Assembly: GCA_905182995.1 (NCBI GenBank)
Contig: CAJJDP010000081.1
Span: 187,466 to 251,465, forward strand
Source: Paramecium octaurelia
Lineage: Eukaryota > Ciliophora > Oligohymenophorea > Peniculida > Parameciidae
Reading direction: 5' to 3'
Length of the DNA: 64,000 bases
This document shows positions 1-11,750 of the stretch, piece by piece (position 1 is the stretch's first letter; each line of letters opens with the position of its first letter). Under the pieces are notes generated by a model. It did not search any database, had not been told where the DNA came from, and saw only the letters and a program-made list of their open reading frames with translations. Made by a program: the position numbers and the translations under genes.

Positions 1-1876
1 GCCTAAGAAGGTCCATTCTTTGGCTTTGAAGAAGTACTTGATGCTGCTGAAACTAGTGAAACTTTGGAACAATTATTCCCAGATGTTGAGAATGGAACCT
101 GTGTGATCAAGAGCGACATCACTAGATTCAACAAGCAATCTCACTGAATCCTCATCGCATTGGCCATGCTCAAATTTTGAATAATAGAGACCCTTGAGGA
201 TTCTCAACACTCTGTATCTGACTTCTCCAAATGTTTCTGAGTCAGACAATCCTTCGAATGATATTATACTAATATTTCCACCTTGAATTTACTTGATCTC
301 AGTTTCCAATTGGACAACCTCTTGGAGGTACTCTTGAGATCCAACAAGTGCCTTGACTTGATTCCAATCAGCCATAGCATAATGTTCATCCCCTTCCAAT
401 TCCTTTATGGTATCCTCCTGATTCACGATCATGTCAGTCAAATAACGTTTATAGACTTTCTTCTTGATGACAGGATTTTCAATCATATTTAGATAGTTAA
501 CAAGGGCCTTGCAAGTAGTACCATTAACCAGGTTCGTTAGAGCAGCCATTCCAGCTGTAAAGAACACAGATAGATGTCTGAATCTAGGAGGCAGATCTTA
601 ATCGCATCCAACCATCAATGAAAGAGTCAATCCCAAGGCGCCTCTTAAACCTCCATAGACGAAGACTATCAATTCTGGCTACGACATTGGGTATCCATAT
701 TTCTTAAGTAACGGCCAAAATGATATAACCATGAGATATCTACAGATGATCATGAAGAAGTAGAAAACTATCATCCTAAAGTAATCAGAAGTGTAAATAT
801 ATCGTTCTTCGATGACTTCAGTTCCTACTATCATGCCAACCAACAAAAACACTGTGGTATCACATGAGTACTATACAAAACTCCACACAGTATGAACAGC
901 ATGCTCACTTTCTGACCTAATTCTAGTTTTGCCAAAGGCACTCCAAAACAAACCTAATGATACAACAGCTAACAATCCACTAGTCTTGAAGAAACAAAAT
1001 TCAGCCCAATAGAATGTAAGATAAGTAAATACAAATGTCAACCAACCTACTTCAACATCATCTCCTACTATTCTTCTGGCCCACAATGCTCCGAAGAATC
1101 CGACCACTACTCCCAGAACTGGACCAACAATGGAATTTCTACAGAAATTCAATATTACTCCGCCAAAGGTTACTCCACCTCCTATGCCTGCTGCAGCCTT
1201 GGATAATTTATTGAAGAATATGAAAAAGACCATAGCCACTCCATCGTTGAGTAATGCTTCTCCTTCAATAAGATGATTGAATGCTGCACTGGCTCCCAAC
1301 TCTTTCAACAAGGCAACAACTGCCACGGGATCAGTGGCTGAGAGCACTGAACCAAGGGTGAAGGCCTAATACCAATTCATGTCTTCATCACTATAAAAGA
1401 GGAACAATTTGAATACAATTCCTAAAAGGATGGCACCCTAAAGTATATAAATAGATATTTACCCAACCCACTCCAGGTCCTGCCAGAAGCAAGATATTTA
1501 CCATTTAGTATTTGAACACATACCAATCGCAGTTGAATGCCGATTCAAAAAGCAACACAGGAATAAAAACATAGACAATTAAATGCGGATGCATATGGCT
1601 TAGTATACTTGCACTTTCTCCTAAATATCCAAGTGAGCTCTACAACAATCCTATCAATAACCCACAAGCCAGGACCATGGGAGAATAAGGGAATCTACAT
1701 CATAATCTTGTTTACTTTGTTTTTTTGTTCACCTCTCTCAAAGTAAGTCCCAAAAGAATGCCAAGAGTAAGCAAGTAAGCCACATTAGCAGACTCTTCCA
1801 TTTTCTCCTCATCTCTAAACAAGGAGTCTCGATGCATAACATTTTCTCCCTCAGAACGAGTATCTTCTGCTTCCAT
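1..1876 (-). CDS. Na+/H+ exchanger of the SOS1/SLC9C type, 3' end cut by window edge
   Basis: Membrane antiporter exchanging Na+ for H+. Reading leftward from ATG at 1874-1876, the protein has several hydrophobic spans, the ion-site signature ATDPVAVVALLKELGAS and the second signature EGEALLNDGVA, both typical of the CPA1/SOS1/SLC9C group. After the last span comes a soluble region that starts with an LRILKGLYYSKFEHG-like stretch and is still open at base 1; in the family this part carries regulatory domains. Introns at 1695-1715 (21 nt) and 1438-1462 (25 nt, between VGW and GAILLG) restore the frame. In-frame TAA and TAG are read as Gln. The start is supported by an acidic, hydrophilic N terminus directly before the first span. 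Family call is firm; subtype (SOS1 versus sperm-type) is inferred. Confidence 0.88.
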
Positions 1877-1938
1877 TAATTATTTATTTTTATATTTATG
1901 TATCACGTTAATTAAACATAATTATATAAATGTCTGAA

Positions 1939-4036
1939 TCATTTGATTTGCAAAAGCTTTCTGATTTCCTCAGCAGACAAGGTCTCCTTCTTGACCAACT
2001 CAGTAGCCAACGCTTTAAGCTTATTTTCATTGGATTTCAGCAAAGTCTTAACTCGGGCATACGATTCCTTGCTCTAAATATAAGATATACCTCCAGAATC
2101 TTCTTCACCTCCATATCAACCATGTAATCAAACTAATCGCTAGTTTTGACTCTGTCTCCTTGGATAGAAATCAGGGAAATCTTATCATCCATTCCTAATT
2201 ACTTCACAAACATATAAGCCAAATCTGTTGCTTTTGCCAAGTCATTGCTGCATCCACTCGTAATATCATCCCTTCCAAGGAACAGATCCTCTGCAGCTCG
2301 CCCTCCCATGGCCACATCGATGGAGGCGATAATTCCCCTCCTTGTATAATTCAGCTAATCCTTCTCTGGTAACATAGCTGTCTATTAGAGAATATTCAAC
2401 AAATATTTACAAATCCCAAGGCTCCTCCTCGAGGCAATATAGTTACTTTATGTAATGGCATAGCTCCATCTGTTAATAAACTAGTGAGAGCATGTCCTCC
2501 CTCATGATAAGCTGTCATCAATTTCTCCTTATCACTCACGTGCATATTCTTTCTTCCTATTCCCATTGATATTCTATCAATTGCGAACTCAAAATCTTCA
2601 GTAGTGGCTATTTATCTGTCGTATTTGATTGCATTCAAAATCGCTACATTGACCATATTCTGAATATCAGCCCCACTGAATCCACTAGTTTATCTGGCCA
2701 AGTTCGAAGGCAAGACTTTCTTTTCATCAAACTTAATCTTAGTCAAATAATAAGAAAATATTTATTCTCTTCCTTTTACATCAGGTAATGGAACATGAAT
2801 CATCTTATCGAATCTCCCTGGTCGCTTTAATGCTGGGTCTAACACCTTTCATTTTAGGATATTTAAATACTTATTCAAAATTTGTGGCTCCAATCACAAT
2901 AACACTCTCTGTCTATTTGAATCCATCCATCTCAGTGAGAATTTAATTTATAGTATCTCTTGAATACCCTGGATCTTAGGCTCTTCTTCTTCCTCCTATA
3001 CTGTCTATTTCATCTATGAAGATAATTGCAGGAGCCTTAGCCCTTGCGGCTTTAAATATTTCTCTGACTCTTGAAGCTCCAACCCCAACAAACATCTCAT
3101 CAAATTCAGATCCTGATTTGTAAAAAAATGCACATCCAGCTTCACCAGCCAATGCTCTTGCCAAAAGAGTCTTCCCTGTTCCTGGAGGTCCCACCAATAG
3201 AATGCCTTTTGGTAGCTTAGCTCCTGAGTCAGTGTACTTTTTAGGATTCTTCAAGAATTCAACTATCTCTTCCAACTCTTCTTTGAATTCATCTATTCCC
3301 AACACATCATTAAAACGAGTAGGAATGTTCCTCTCTTCTTGTACACTCTAATTGTTTCGCAATATGTTATAAAATCGATCCATTCTACCTACTCCCTAAT
3401 CAGAATTCTCACTTTATGCTTTTTCATTCTTAGGCTTTGTTTGATTTGGCTGAAAATAGTAAAACAATTGATATATTATTGCAGCTGTTATAAGTAATTG
3501 GATTACCCCTGGCAAAATCAATGATTTACGCTTGTCAGCATACAAGTTAGATTTCTGGTTAGTTATAGCAATCCCATATTGCTCTTGCAATTGCTAATAT
3601 TATTTAGGCGTCGCGCCTTCCCTGAAATCTATTAAGTGTAAACCACACATGATACCTGCTTGTTTGAATATTTAAACGGCCTCTTCGTACATTTGCATGC
3701 GGTTTAATTGTCTAACATAGTTGAAAGCTTTTTCAGGATTATGAGGTTCGGAAGCGAAGTCCTTCTGTAGTAAACGCAGGGTCTGAATGTTTTATTAATT
3801 GACTAGGAATGTTGAGTCTGCGTGGATGAAAGGCGAGAAATCGAATTAATGATCTGGGATATTCACAGATTTCCTAATGAGATCCTCTTTGTTCAATTGA
3901 AATGGACTTTAAAGAAACTTGAATGTCGGCTCTTGAGAATTATAAGGAATACTTACTTCTGAATCTGAAAAGTGATTTATACACAAATCCCCAAAGAAAC
4001 TACCTTAAGAATGATCATATTTACCGGTCCTTTCAT
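1939..4036 (-). CDS. FtsH/YME1-type AAA+ metalloprotease, probably mitochondrial i-AAA
   Basis: ATP-dependent membrane protease that extracts and degrades inner-membrane proteins. In order: a soluble N-terminal region, one predicted membrane span near 3470-3550, then the AAA module with Walker A GPPGTGKT (about 3190), Walker B IIFIDEID (about 3010), and the zinc-protease motif HEGGH (about 2500) followed by a C-terminal helix region that ends [20 protein letters not shown] before TGA. One span instead of two favours the i-AAA (YME1) over the m-AAA branch; that is inference. Small introns are present, for example near 2850-2875 and in the first 100 bases. The start at 4036 (MKGP...) needs a short intron or runs straight through, so the first residues are uncertain. 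It lies head to head with RPA12, 30 bp away. Confidence 0.88.
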
Positions 4037-4066
4037 TCAATATAAAGCACAAATAAAATATAATTA

Positions 4067-4449
4067 ATGAATCTCGATAGCGCAGCTGACTTTTGTCCCC
4101 AGTGTCATTTTATGTTAGAACTTCCAGAAGTCATGGACATAATAGAGTGCAACCGTTGCGGATACAAAGTATTCAATCACTTCTATGCAATTAGTGTTCC
4201 ATCACTGATTACCAACCTAAATACATCATTTCAACCATCAAGATGGAACCTAAGTCATGGCTATCAAATCAACCCCAAGAGTCCAAACTCTCCGATCAAT
4301 CACACAGAGCTGTCATTGAGCAAGCCTGTCCCAAATGTGGCCATGAGGAAGCCTACTTCTCAACCGCACAATTAAGATCAGCCGATGAAGGATCCACCGT
4401 ATTCTATGAATGTGTCAAATGCCAGTTCCGTTATCAATTAAACAATTGA
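4067..4449 (+). CDS. RPA12: RNA polymerase I subunit RPA12 (A12.2-like)
   Basis: Small Pol I subunit that supports RNA cleavage and termination. The 118-aa protein has an N-terminal zinc ribbon (CPQC ... CNRC) and a C-terminal TFIIS-like zinc ribbon, CPKCGHEEAYF ... LRSADEGSTVFYECVKC, whose acidic Asp-Glu hairpin is the catalytic tip in this family. Removing the 26-nt intron at 4169-4194 joins CGYK to CSITDYQPKY in phase 0 and gives a length close to that of known A12 subunits. Without the intron the two zinc ribbons lie in different frames. Stop is TGA at 4447-4449. The match of both ribbons and their spacing makes the identification firm. Confidence 0.93.
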
Positions 4450-4709
4450 TTTTCACGTGTAATATATGTATATATTCAATTCACATCAACTAACTAAACA
4501 ATATTAATTTATGCTCTAAAATTTAATATAAGAATTTGTGCATACTCAATTCACACTAAGGCCATAGTTGTATCAAAGGTGCGGATTCGAGGCCAGATAT
4601 TTGTTTAATTTTGGAGAGTATTGCGATCCCAGACATTAATTGCCAATCAGCATTGTCATCTGGAGATTGCCACCTGCAGAACAATTAAAATAAGCAACTC
4701 ATCCTTAAA

Positions 4710-5180
4710 ATGACATCATCACTTACATCCTAAAGGGGCAATACAGACAAGATAAGTATCATTTCAAGTTTATTATTTAGCTCCATCTCAGAAAATCAGT
4801 CATTCAAAGAAGGAGATGCTGTTTAATATATTTGTGGAAATGGCAATTCATATCATCGAGACAGCAATAACTCTTAGGATGTTTCAGAAATACTATAAAT
4901 TTTCATCTAAAATATTGAGGTCCAAAGGGATACTTGCTAATAACTATACAAACATAACTAAATAATAAGAAATGATAAATATTATGAGATGTGCATTTTG
5001 CAAGGGGAATCACTAATTGACAACGCTAATTTCACTTTTCTTATTGTCCTCAATTTAGATGAAGCCTTATTGAATATTGACGATAAAGTTAGCATAAGAA
5101 AATACGAATGCCAATATTTCAATACCTTAACTAAAATTAAAATTAGTGGTAACAAATATATTGTAATTAAATTGCTTTGA
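4710..5180 (+). CDS. Small protein, possibly an RPA70N-like OB fold
   Basis: An intronless 156-codon frame beginning MTSSLTSQRGNTDKISI and ending NKYIVIKLL before TGA. I do not recognise it with certainty. Its second half, from EILQIFIQNIEVQR through KYYEMCILQGESL to VSIRKYECQYFNTL, has the order of hydrophobic strands seen in the N-terminal OB domain of replication protein A large subunit, including a pattern like the human '[24 protein letters not shown]' region. That similarity is only by eye and weak. An antisense frame overlaps its first 80 bases, but this frame is longer and uses Gln codons TAA/TAG as its neighbours do. It follows RPA12 in the same direction. Confidence 0.5.
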
Positions 5181-5210
5181 TTTTCTATAATAATATAAAA
5201 TTAGAATTAT

Positions 5211-6798
5211 TCATTCTTATTAATCAGGGGGTTATGGGATCTTCACCATCTCTTTGTTCTTCAAACAATACATGGCTATGAATTCAAGAGGGTCTTTGGG
5301 TCGCTCTATGTCTACCAATTGTAAGGCAGGCATTAACAATGGAAGGATTGTCTTACGTAGATAATCAGCATCGGAACATTCTTCCAACAATTCCCAATCA
5401 CTCTTCTTAGGTATCTCAGCTTATTCTTCAGGGATTCCTTTCTCTATTCTTTCAATTTCTTCATTTCTATTTCTTTCGCATATTTCAATTTGTTTTATGA
5501 AGTAATCAGGGTCTTTAATAACATCCAAAATGTCCACATGTACTAAGTACTTATTCAAACACTTCTTTCTACTTAGATTTTCCAATGTCACACAGTCTGT
5601 CACTTAAACTAAGTTATTCTCATTTCTAAATATTAAATATAAATTACTCTTGAATTCCATCATCAAAAAATATGTGAAGTGTATCAGGGTCTTATTAATC
5701 AACATACAATTGTTTAGCATTCTATTCATTTGGCTAGGCTTAATAAAAGTGATAATCGTCAACATAACACAAAGCACAACTCTCCTTCAATGATTCAGTA
5801 ATCTTTAAAAGCATTTGTGTTTCATTGTATATTTAGACTTGTTCTTCTTCCAACTCCTTCTCATATCCATCTTCCAATTGTTATTTATCTGTTCTTCTCA
5901 AAGTTCCTGTCACTAATTACTTCTATTGTCTATAAACTAAAGCGCACTGTTTATCCAATATAATATAATTCTTAGTGCCTTTTGATCCATCAAATTTAAC
6001 TATTGGAGTATTGTTTCTACCACTAAAACACGGATGTTCTCCTAGACAAAATTTATTAAACTCTCTCAATATGTTTTTTGGATCTGTTCCAAATGGTCGA
6101 AATACTATTGCAAATTCTCTCTTCTACTTTTTTAAATTTATTATTGTCTTATAAAATGTAGGTAACAATTAATATTTATTATCTGAAAATAAATTATTTA
6201 GCATATCTTTGTCAGATAACAATGAAGTTAAATTTCTTTACTTAACCTCGTCTTCATTCAAGAAACCAAATTCTTCAGCTTGTTGTTTCAATTCTTCAAT
6301 CACAGCCTTTGGCAAAGTCTAATATATGCTAATAATAAACTCTATACAATCAATTTAACAATCCTGTCATATTCCGGTTTCAACTTCATACATGGTTACC
6401 CTAATTTGACAAACTAAAAATATAATTGTTTGCGTTGTTCTCTAAATTTATTGTCAATTTCTCTTACATTGCACTATTATTATATTCTGTAATATCATCT
6501 GGATCTCCTTCGGTTTTGAGTGGAAACTATTCACATATGTATTCCTTATAAGATATCATATCTTCACTAGGTCTGTTTGGAGTGAAGTTGTTTGTTAATA
6601 ATTTCCATAGGACTGGGGACTTCTCGTCTCTCTATTCTAATTTACCCCATGCATATCCAACAAGGATTTCTTGTAACTAAAACTAAAGATTTCTTTTCAT
6701 ACACATTCTTCTTTGGTTTGATTTGTATATTTGGAATCTGCCAAAAGAATGGTTTTATTCAAATCAAAATGTAGCACCAATTTTTTTTGCTGTTTCAT
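5211..6798 (-). CDS. HAD-like domain protein with C-terminal Dpy-30 motif
   Basis: A 503-aa protein after removing three introns of 26, 28 and 22 nt. It opens MKQQKKLVLHFDLNKTIL, where FDLNKT resembles HAD motif I (D-x-N-x-T). A middle part contains REFAIVFRPFGTD and, further on, ALCYVDDYHFY and HIFFDDGI, consistent with later HAD motifs. The last 60 residues read YLRKTILPLLMPALQLVDIE then RPKDPLEFIAMYCLKNK, a close match to the Dpy-30 dimerisation motif (human RPPNPIEFLASYLLKNK). Dpy-30 motifs dock on amphipathic helices in histone-methyltransferase complexes and in ciliary radial spokes. The combination is unusual. Catalytic activity is not established. Its start lies 28 bp from the stop of the next gene. 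Confidence 0.72.
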
Positions 6799-6826
6799 AA
6801 TTTAATTATATATTATTAATTATATT

Positions 6827-8795
6827 TCATTTGAGTGTTTGAAACACAGACATTTTTTATTATTTCTTTTTAAAAGAAAATTAATCGAGCACACTTTTCT
6901 TCTTTGTGTTAACCAAACCTTTAGTTGAATTCATTTTATTCTACTCCTCTTCATATTGAGCAATTAGTCCCAAATAATATTGAGTGCTATTTTATAATTC
7001 CTACATATATATATGTTGATGAATACTTCTTTGGGATCAGATCCAGAATTACGTTTTCTTTACAATTCAATCATGTATAAACAAGTTTTATACTTTGATT
7101 TTCTTTTATCGTAGATTATTTTGACTTCAGAAGCCACTGTAGGAAATTCCTTCAGGAGATTTCTAAAAATATCATATGAGCAGAAGAATCTATATATATT
7201 GATTAGAAGTACAAATTAGTAGGTTCTTTGGCAATCGCAAAATACTCTCTATTTATGTCTTCAAATGCTTCTATTTCACCAAAAAATGATGCTTCCAAAA
7301 GAGTAATCAATGTATATTTGTCATGAGTAACAAAATTGACTTTCCCTTTTTCGATAAAATAAATGTCGGTTGGAGGATCATCCTGTCTGTAAATGATCTC
7401 TCCAGGGTGGACTTCCAAGAAATTGAGATGAGGTAGTATAGTAGCTGTGAAGTTCTTATCGATCTTAAGTAATGAGACACTATCAATCAAATATTTATAG
7501 CAAATCATCAGCAATTCATTACGAATTTATGATGGCAGTTCCTAGATCAACTTTTTAGGATCGAGAGATGAATACACATTTTTTAGATAGTTATTTCTAT
7601 AGTACTTATGTACTTTGCATTTTAAAGCATAAGGTAATTTAACTCTGACTGAGAAATCATTGAACAAATGCATTCTTCTCTCAAAATCAACCCATTTTTT
7701 GTCTACATTTTCTAAAATAGATGACAATTTTCCCAAAGTATAAGAAAAGAATCCAGTACCAAAAATCATCCAAATTATAGCAAACACTCTTTCTTCAATT
7801 GTAGTAGCCTTGATATCACCATAACCTACAGTAGTGAGAGTCTACAGACTCCATTCAAAAGCAGCGATATATTTGTTATATAGAGTGGCATCTTCAAGAT
7901 GTGCTTAAGCAACCCAAGTATTTGGATCGAATTCATTAAATTTTGCTATGAAATACCAAAAACAGGCTATGAGATGATTGATCAATAAGATTTTACCCAA
8001 GAGAATCAATCCCTTGATGATACCTTCATTGATTCCTAAATATGAGAGGATTCTGGCTGCCTATGTTTTATTTTTAATATTCAAATTAGCTTTGGAAATT
8101 TTCAATAAACGAACTAATCTGTATAACCGAGGCAATCGAATTAATCTTAACAATTTATTGTATCTAAGAGCTGCAGTATCAGTATTGTCATCTAGAAAAT
8201 AGGTAATTGGTAAAACTGCAATAACATCAACTGTAAACCATCCATATAAGTATTATTTGGCTATCATTCTATAATTGTCAACAATTTTCTGTTCTTCGTC
8301 ATAGAATGCACTCAAAAAGTTTATTATTATATCTGTAAAGAACAAAACATCAAATATAACATCTACCCAAAACCAAAATCCTTCATTTCCAGAATCAATC
8401 TATTAATAGTAAATGTAATTTCATACAAAGCACACTTTAAATGGAGTGATGACTGCCGTTGCCAATAATAAAAATATCAATAACATATTCCAGACTGTTT
8501 TAAATTGTTCATCTGGATAAAATACATATACCTTCTTTTCTTCTTGATTTGACTTAAAAACCTCATCCTCTATCAAATCCATATGATCGTCTTGTCTAAT
8601 AGCTCCATATATCTTAACCCTATTCTAAAAGGATCTCATGATGCCAATAAAGTAAGATGCCAGAAACACTCTTCTCCAAACAGAAACTAGTCTTTGTTTC
8701 TTCTCTTTCTCCAGCTTCTTATAAAATGAGAAATTCTAAAGAAAATCTAACTTCCTGAAGAAGACATTAAAAACAGTGATTTATGAATTATTCAT
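6827..8795 (-). CDS. Voltage-gated K+ channel with cyclic-nucleotide-binding domain (EAG/HCN-like)
   Basis: A 630-aa 6TM channel. Introns of 27, 23 and 26 nt restore the frame exactly. The order is: basic N-terminal region, S1 (VWNMLLIFLLLATAVITPF), S2-S3 with acidic residues (VDVIFDVLFFTDIIINFL), an S4 rich in Arg (LRLIRLPRLYRLVRLLKIS), pore helix with the K+ selectivity filter TVGYGD, S6, C-linker (FSVRVKLPYALKCKVHKYYR), and a CNBD with PGEIIYRQDDPPTDIYFIEKG and FGEIEAF. The filter predicts K+ selectivity. The domain order resembles the EAG/PAK channel set known in Paramecium. The C-terminal tail is short and basic. Ligand regulation is inferred from the CNBD alone. Confidence 0.9.
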
Positions 8796-8853
8796 AATAA
8801 TTATTTAGAATCACCTTCATTATAACTAAAATCGATGATATGACAATATATAA

Positions 8854-10339
8854 TCAATTCTAATAGGAACTCTATCTGACTCTTTATGCCATCTCTGGAG
8901 GTAACTTATTAGGTGGTCCTTGTTTTGATCCAAATTCCTTTTGATGAGTTTGATAGTCATTTCTACAATATCCTAATTAAAAGTGATGTGTTCTCAAATC
9001 CTATAAGATGTATGAATAATAAACTTACTTTTTTCATTTCTGCATCCATCTTACTTGGTTGTCCATGAGGATTCTTGAATTATGCCTTTGCCACTGATTC
9101 TGTTGTGTCTTCATCGGTTCCAAACTTAAAATGATGTTTCCTCAACTCTGCTTAGACTTCTTCCTACAATTTTCCTGGCTTCGAATGAAAATCTCTGAAC
9201 CTTGCTTAAGCTTCACTCTAATAACTCAATTTATCATTTCCAATCATGATATTCTTAGAGTTATCCACTATTGGATTGACTTTCTCAGCCTTCTATCCAT
9301 CAAATTATTGATTATATGTGCTTTTATAATGTTCTTAAACCGTAGGTCTGACAACTTCATCTTTCAGATCAAAATGATTTGATTGAAATTAAGGGTTCCT
9401 AACCTATTCTTGTTGTCCTTTTCTATCTGAGAATTAAGATCTGTAAGCTGATTGATAATTGACAGCTTATTCATTTCCTACTTAGAAATGAGTAGCTCTC
9501 AAGTCTTTTAATTGAGCCTCATTTAATATGGATCTGTCACCTTAATTGCCTACATGAGATGCCTTAGCTTGACTTGTGTATTCGACTCTGTCTGTGCCCA
9601 TAGTTATGTGTGTATTTCTAACTAATTGTTAGGTTTTGTCCTGAAAATTGTTCACTTACAACTAAGGTTTACCATATATGGCTTAATTCTGAGTTGTGTA
9701 ACCATTGCCATCTCTTCCCATCACCAAATTAGTTTTTCTTAATTGAACATTCATTTCTGCCATTCTTTCTTTTGAGTATCCCTGTCCCAACAAAGCCTTG
9801 TCATATTGTTTGTTATGCACAGTATCATACATTGAGGAGTAGTAATTATTTGTATCCCCAAAGTCGTGATGATGTTTACGTAAATCTGCATTATCAGCCT
9901 TCTTGAAATTGTTTTTGCCTTGATCTGCAAAACTCTATTCGTATTCAGTTGGCTTATTGTAATCGTGATAACCTAATTGGAAATGATGAGATCTCAAATC
10001 CTTTTTTGTTTCATCACTCAATTTAGCAACAGCTGCACTTTAGGGTCTTTAATAGTCAGATTTTTATATGGACTCCAATTTCGGTTTGTCATCTCCCAAG
10101 TGAAAATGATTTTATTGTAATTTCGGAGGCTATATAGGCTACTGCGGTTGCATCTATTCTAGCTTTTAATCCTTCTCCACTACAGATGTCATTGGTCTCA
10201 CTTTGGCTGCTTTCTGCATTGGCATGGGTTGCTTGGCCACAGATTGATGGTTTTTGTCCTCATCAAATCCAAAGTAAAAGTGAGCCTTCCTCAATTCTTA
10301 AACATGTTTTAGTCTCTCAGCAGTTGCATTTGAACTCAT
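8854..10339 (-). CDS. Repeat protein with LRxxHFxxG motifs, candidate axonemal protein
   Basis: A 485-aa protein with one 28-nt intron. It contains at least nine copies of a motif approximating (D)LR-x-x-HF-x-x-G: ELRKAHFYFG, QNHFHLG, DLRSHHFQLG, DLRKHHHDFG, QLRKTNLVMG, DLRATHFQVG, SNHFDLK, ELRKHHFKFG and DLRTHHFQLG. Between copies there are Tyr/Gln-rich segments of the form YQSxYxxxF. No membrane span or enzyme signature is visible. Spaced short motifs of this type are typical of proteins lying along axonemal microtubules, and neighbours include several ciliary genes, so a doublet-associated role is a reasonable inference, not shown. I cannot match it to a named family. Confidence 0.7.
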
Positions 10340-10602
10340 GTTATAAATAATTTAATCTGTTATTCAAAGAATATTAAATTATGTTAACTAAAATCTTATT
10401 ATATAAGTCATCTATTACACAACTTCCAGAGAGATAGACAGTTCCATTTACATGCTTCCCTTAATTAAATTCAAGTTAAAATATATTGATGAATCTAAGA
10501 TTTTTATTTTTTATTTGTTTAATAATTAAACTAAAATAAATGACATCATCTACTTCACTTATATACAAAAAACAGTATATCTATAAATATCATTAAAATT
10601 AG

Positions 10603-11712
10603 ATGCTTAAAATCATTTTGGCATTCTCCCTAATATTTTAGTCTCTCTGCGCAAAATCAATCCTAATTTTAAGACATGGAGCTCGAGATCCCCAAGTTTG
10701 GACTGAATTCGATGAACTTTATCTGTGGACTGATCCCATTAAAATCTTAACTCAGAAAGGAGTCGATTAATTGATAGAGGTTGGTACTAAATAATAAAGA
10801 GCATCCCTTTTTGACTCTTAAGGCAATTGCGTTTATGAGAATATAGAGATTCAATCATCAAAAACAGCTAGATGTACTTCTTCCACTGTTTGCTTCATAA
10901 TCTGATTGTGTCCTAAAAATTACAAAGAAATTCTACATAGATTTTTTAGCGAATATTACTCAGACAGGGTCTTAAGTTAGAAGAAGTTCCAAAAAATTTT
11001 AGAGTCCGATTTCTCGGATCCTTTATCTCTTGATTACGATATATTTGATTCCACAGGAGATTTCATGTTCCAAGGTCATAAAACAAAACAGTGTCCAAAT
11101 TTAAAATAAATTAATAGCAATGTACAAAATAGCAAACAATACAAAAACAAAGAAAAGGAATTTAAACAAATGGATCAACTAAATGGAGTCTATGAAATTA
11201 TGGTAAAGGCCTATCCTAGTAAAACTATTAATAAAAGTGCTCTTACCTTGACTGATGTAGATGATATTTATGATGATACATTTTGCAATTAATTTGAAGG
11301 ATTCCTCTTTCCCAATCCCTCATTATCTACCTATAACTATATGGGAGATGTCGTTAAGTTCCTCAAATACTTTGGATAAAATTCTGAGATGTTTCAGCAT
11401 TAAGCCTCTCTTACAGAGCCATTTAAATGGATCATTTCATAATTTTACTCTCCAGAATAGTTTAGTGTCTATATTGGTACTGAATCCAACTAATTTGCTA
11501 TGCTTTCAGTTTTAGTTGATGAGCAGTACCTAACGCCCTTTGCCTCGGAATTAGAATTTATTATAAAAGGAAATATGGTATATATCTACTTCAACAAAGT
11601 CTAACTGAAAACGAAAATGTGTGAAAGTGGTTATTACTGCACCATTGACTAGGCCGTTCAATTCATGTATTAATACATTGTTCAGGACGTTAGATAACTA
11701 TGTGGACTGTGA
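10603..11712 (+). CDS. Histidine acid phosphatase-like secreted protein, probably degenerate active site
   Basis: An intronless 369-aa protein with a signal peptide (MLKIILAFSLIFQSLCAK) followed directly by ILILRHGARDP, the RHGxRxP motif that holds the phosphorylated His in branch-2 histidine phosphatases. Cys residues are scattered as in lysosomal or secreted enzymes. The C-terminal HD motif, which supplies the proton donor (family pattern SAHDTTL), is expected near VYIGTESNQFAMLSVLV, but ES stands there instead of HD. Thus the fold is probably retained while phosphatase activity may be lost or altered. The gene is convergent with the DENN gene, 38 bp away. Family membership is fairly sure; activity is open. 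Confidence 0.82.
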
Positions 11713-11750
11713 ATTTCTATTTATTATAATTAAAAATTAATCTTTATAAT

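Noticed and set aside
4560..4610. GGATTCGAGGCC, reminiscent of a tRNA T-loop.
   Set aside because: No matching acceptor stem, anticodon arm or D arm could be folded around it.
4481..4786. Minus-strand ORF of 101 codons (MELNNKLEMILILSV...) downstream of RPA12.
   Set aside because: It overlaps antisense the longer, more protein-like plus-strand frame at 4710-5180 and has no recognisable motif. It cannot be fully excluded.
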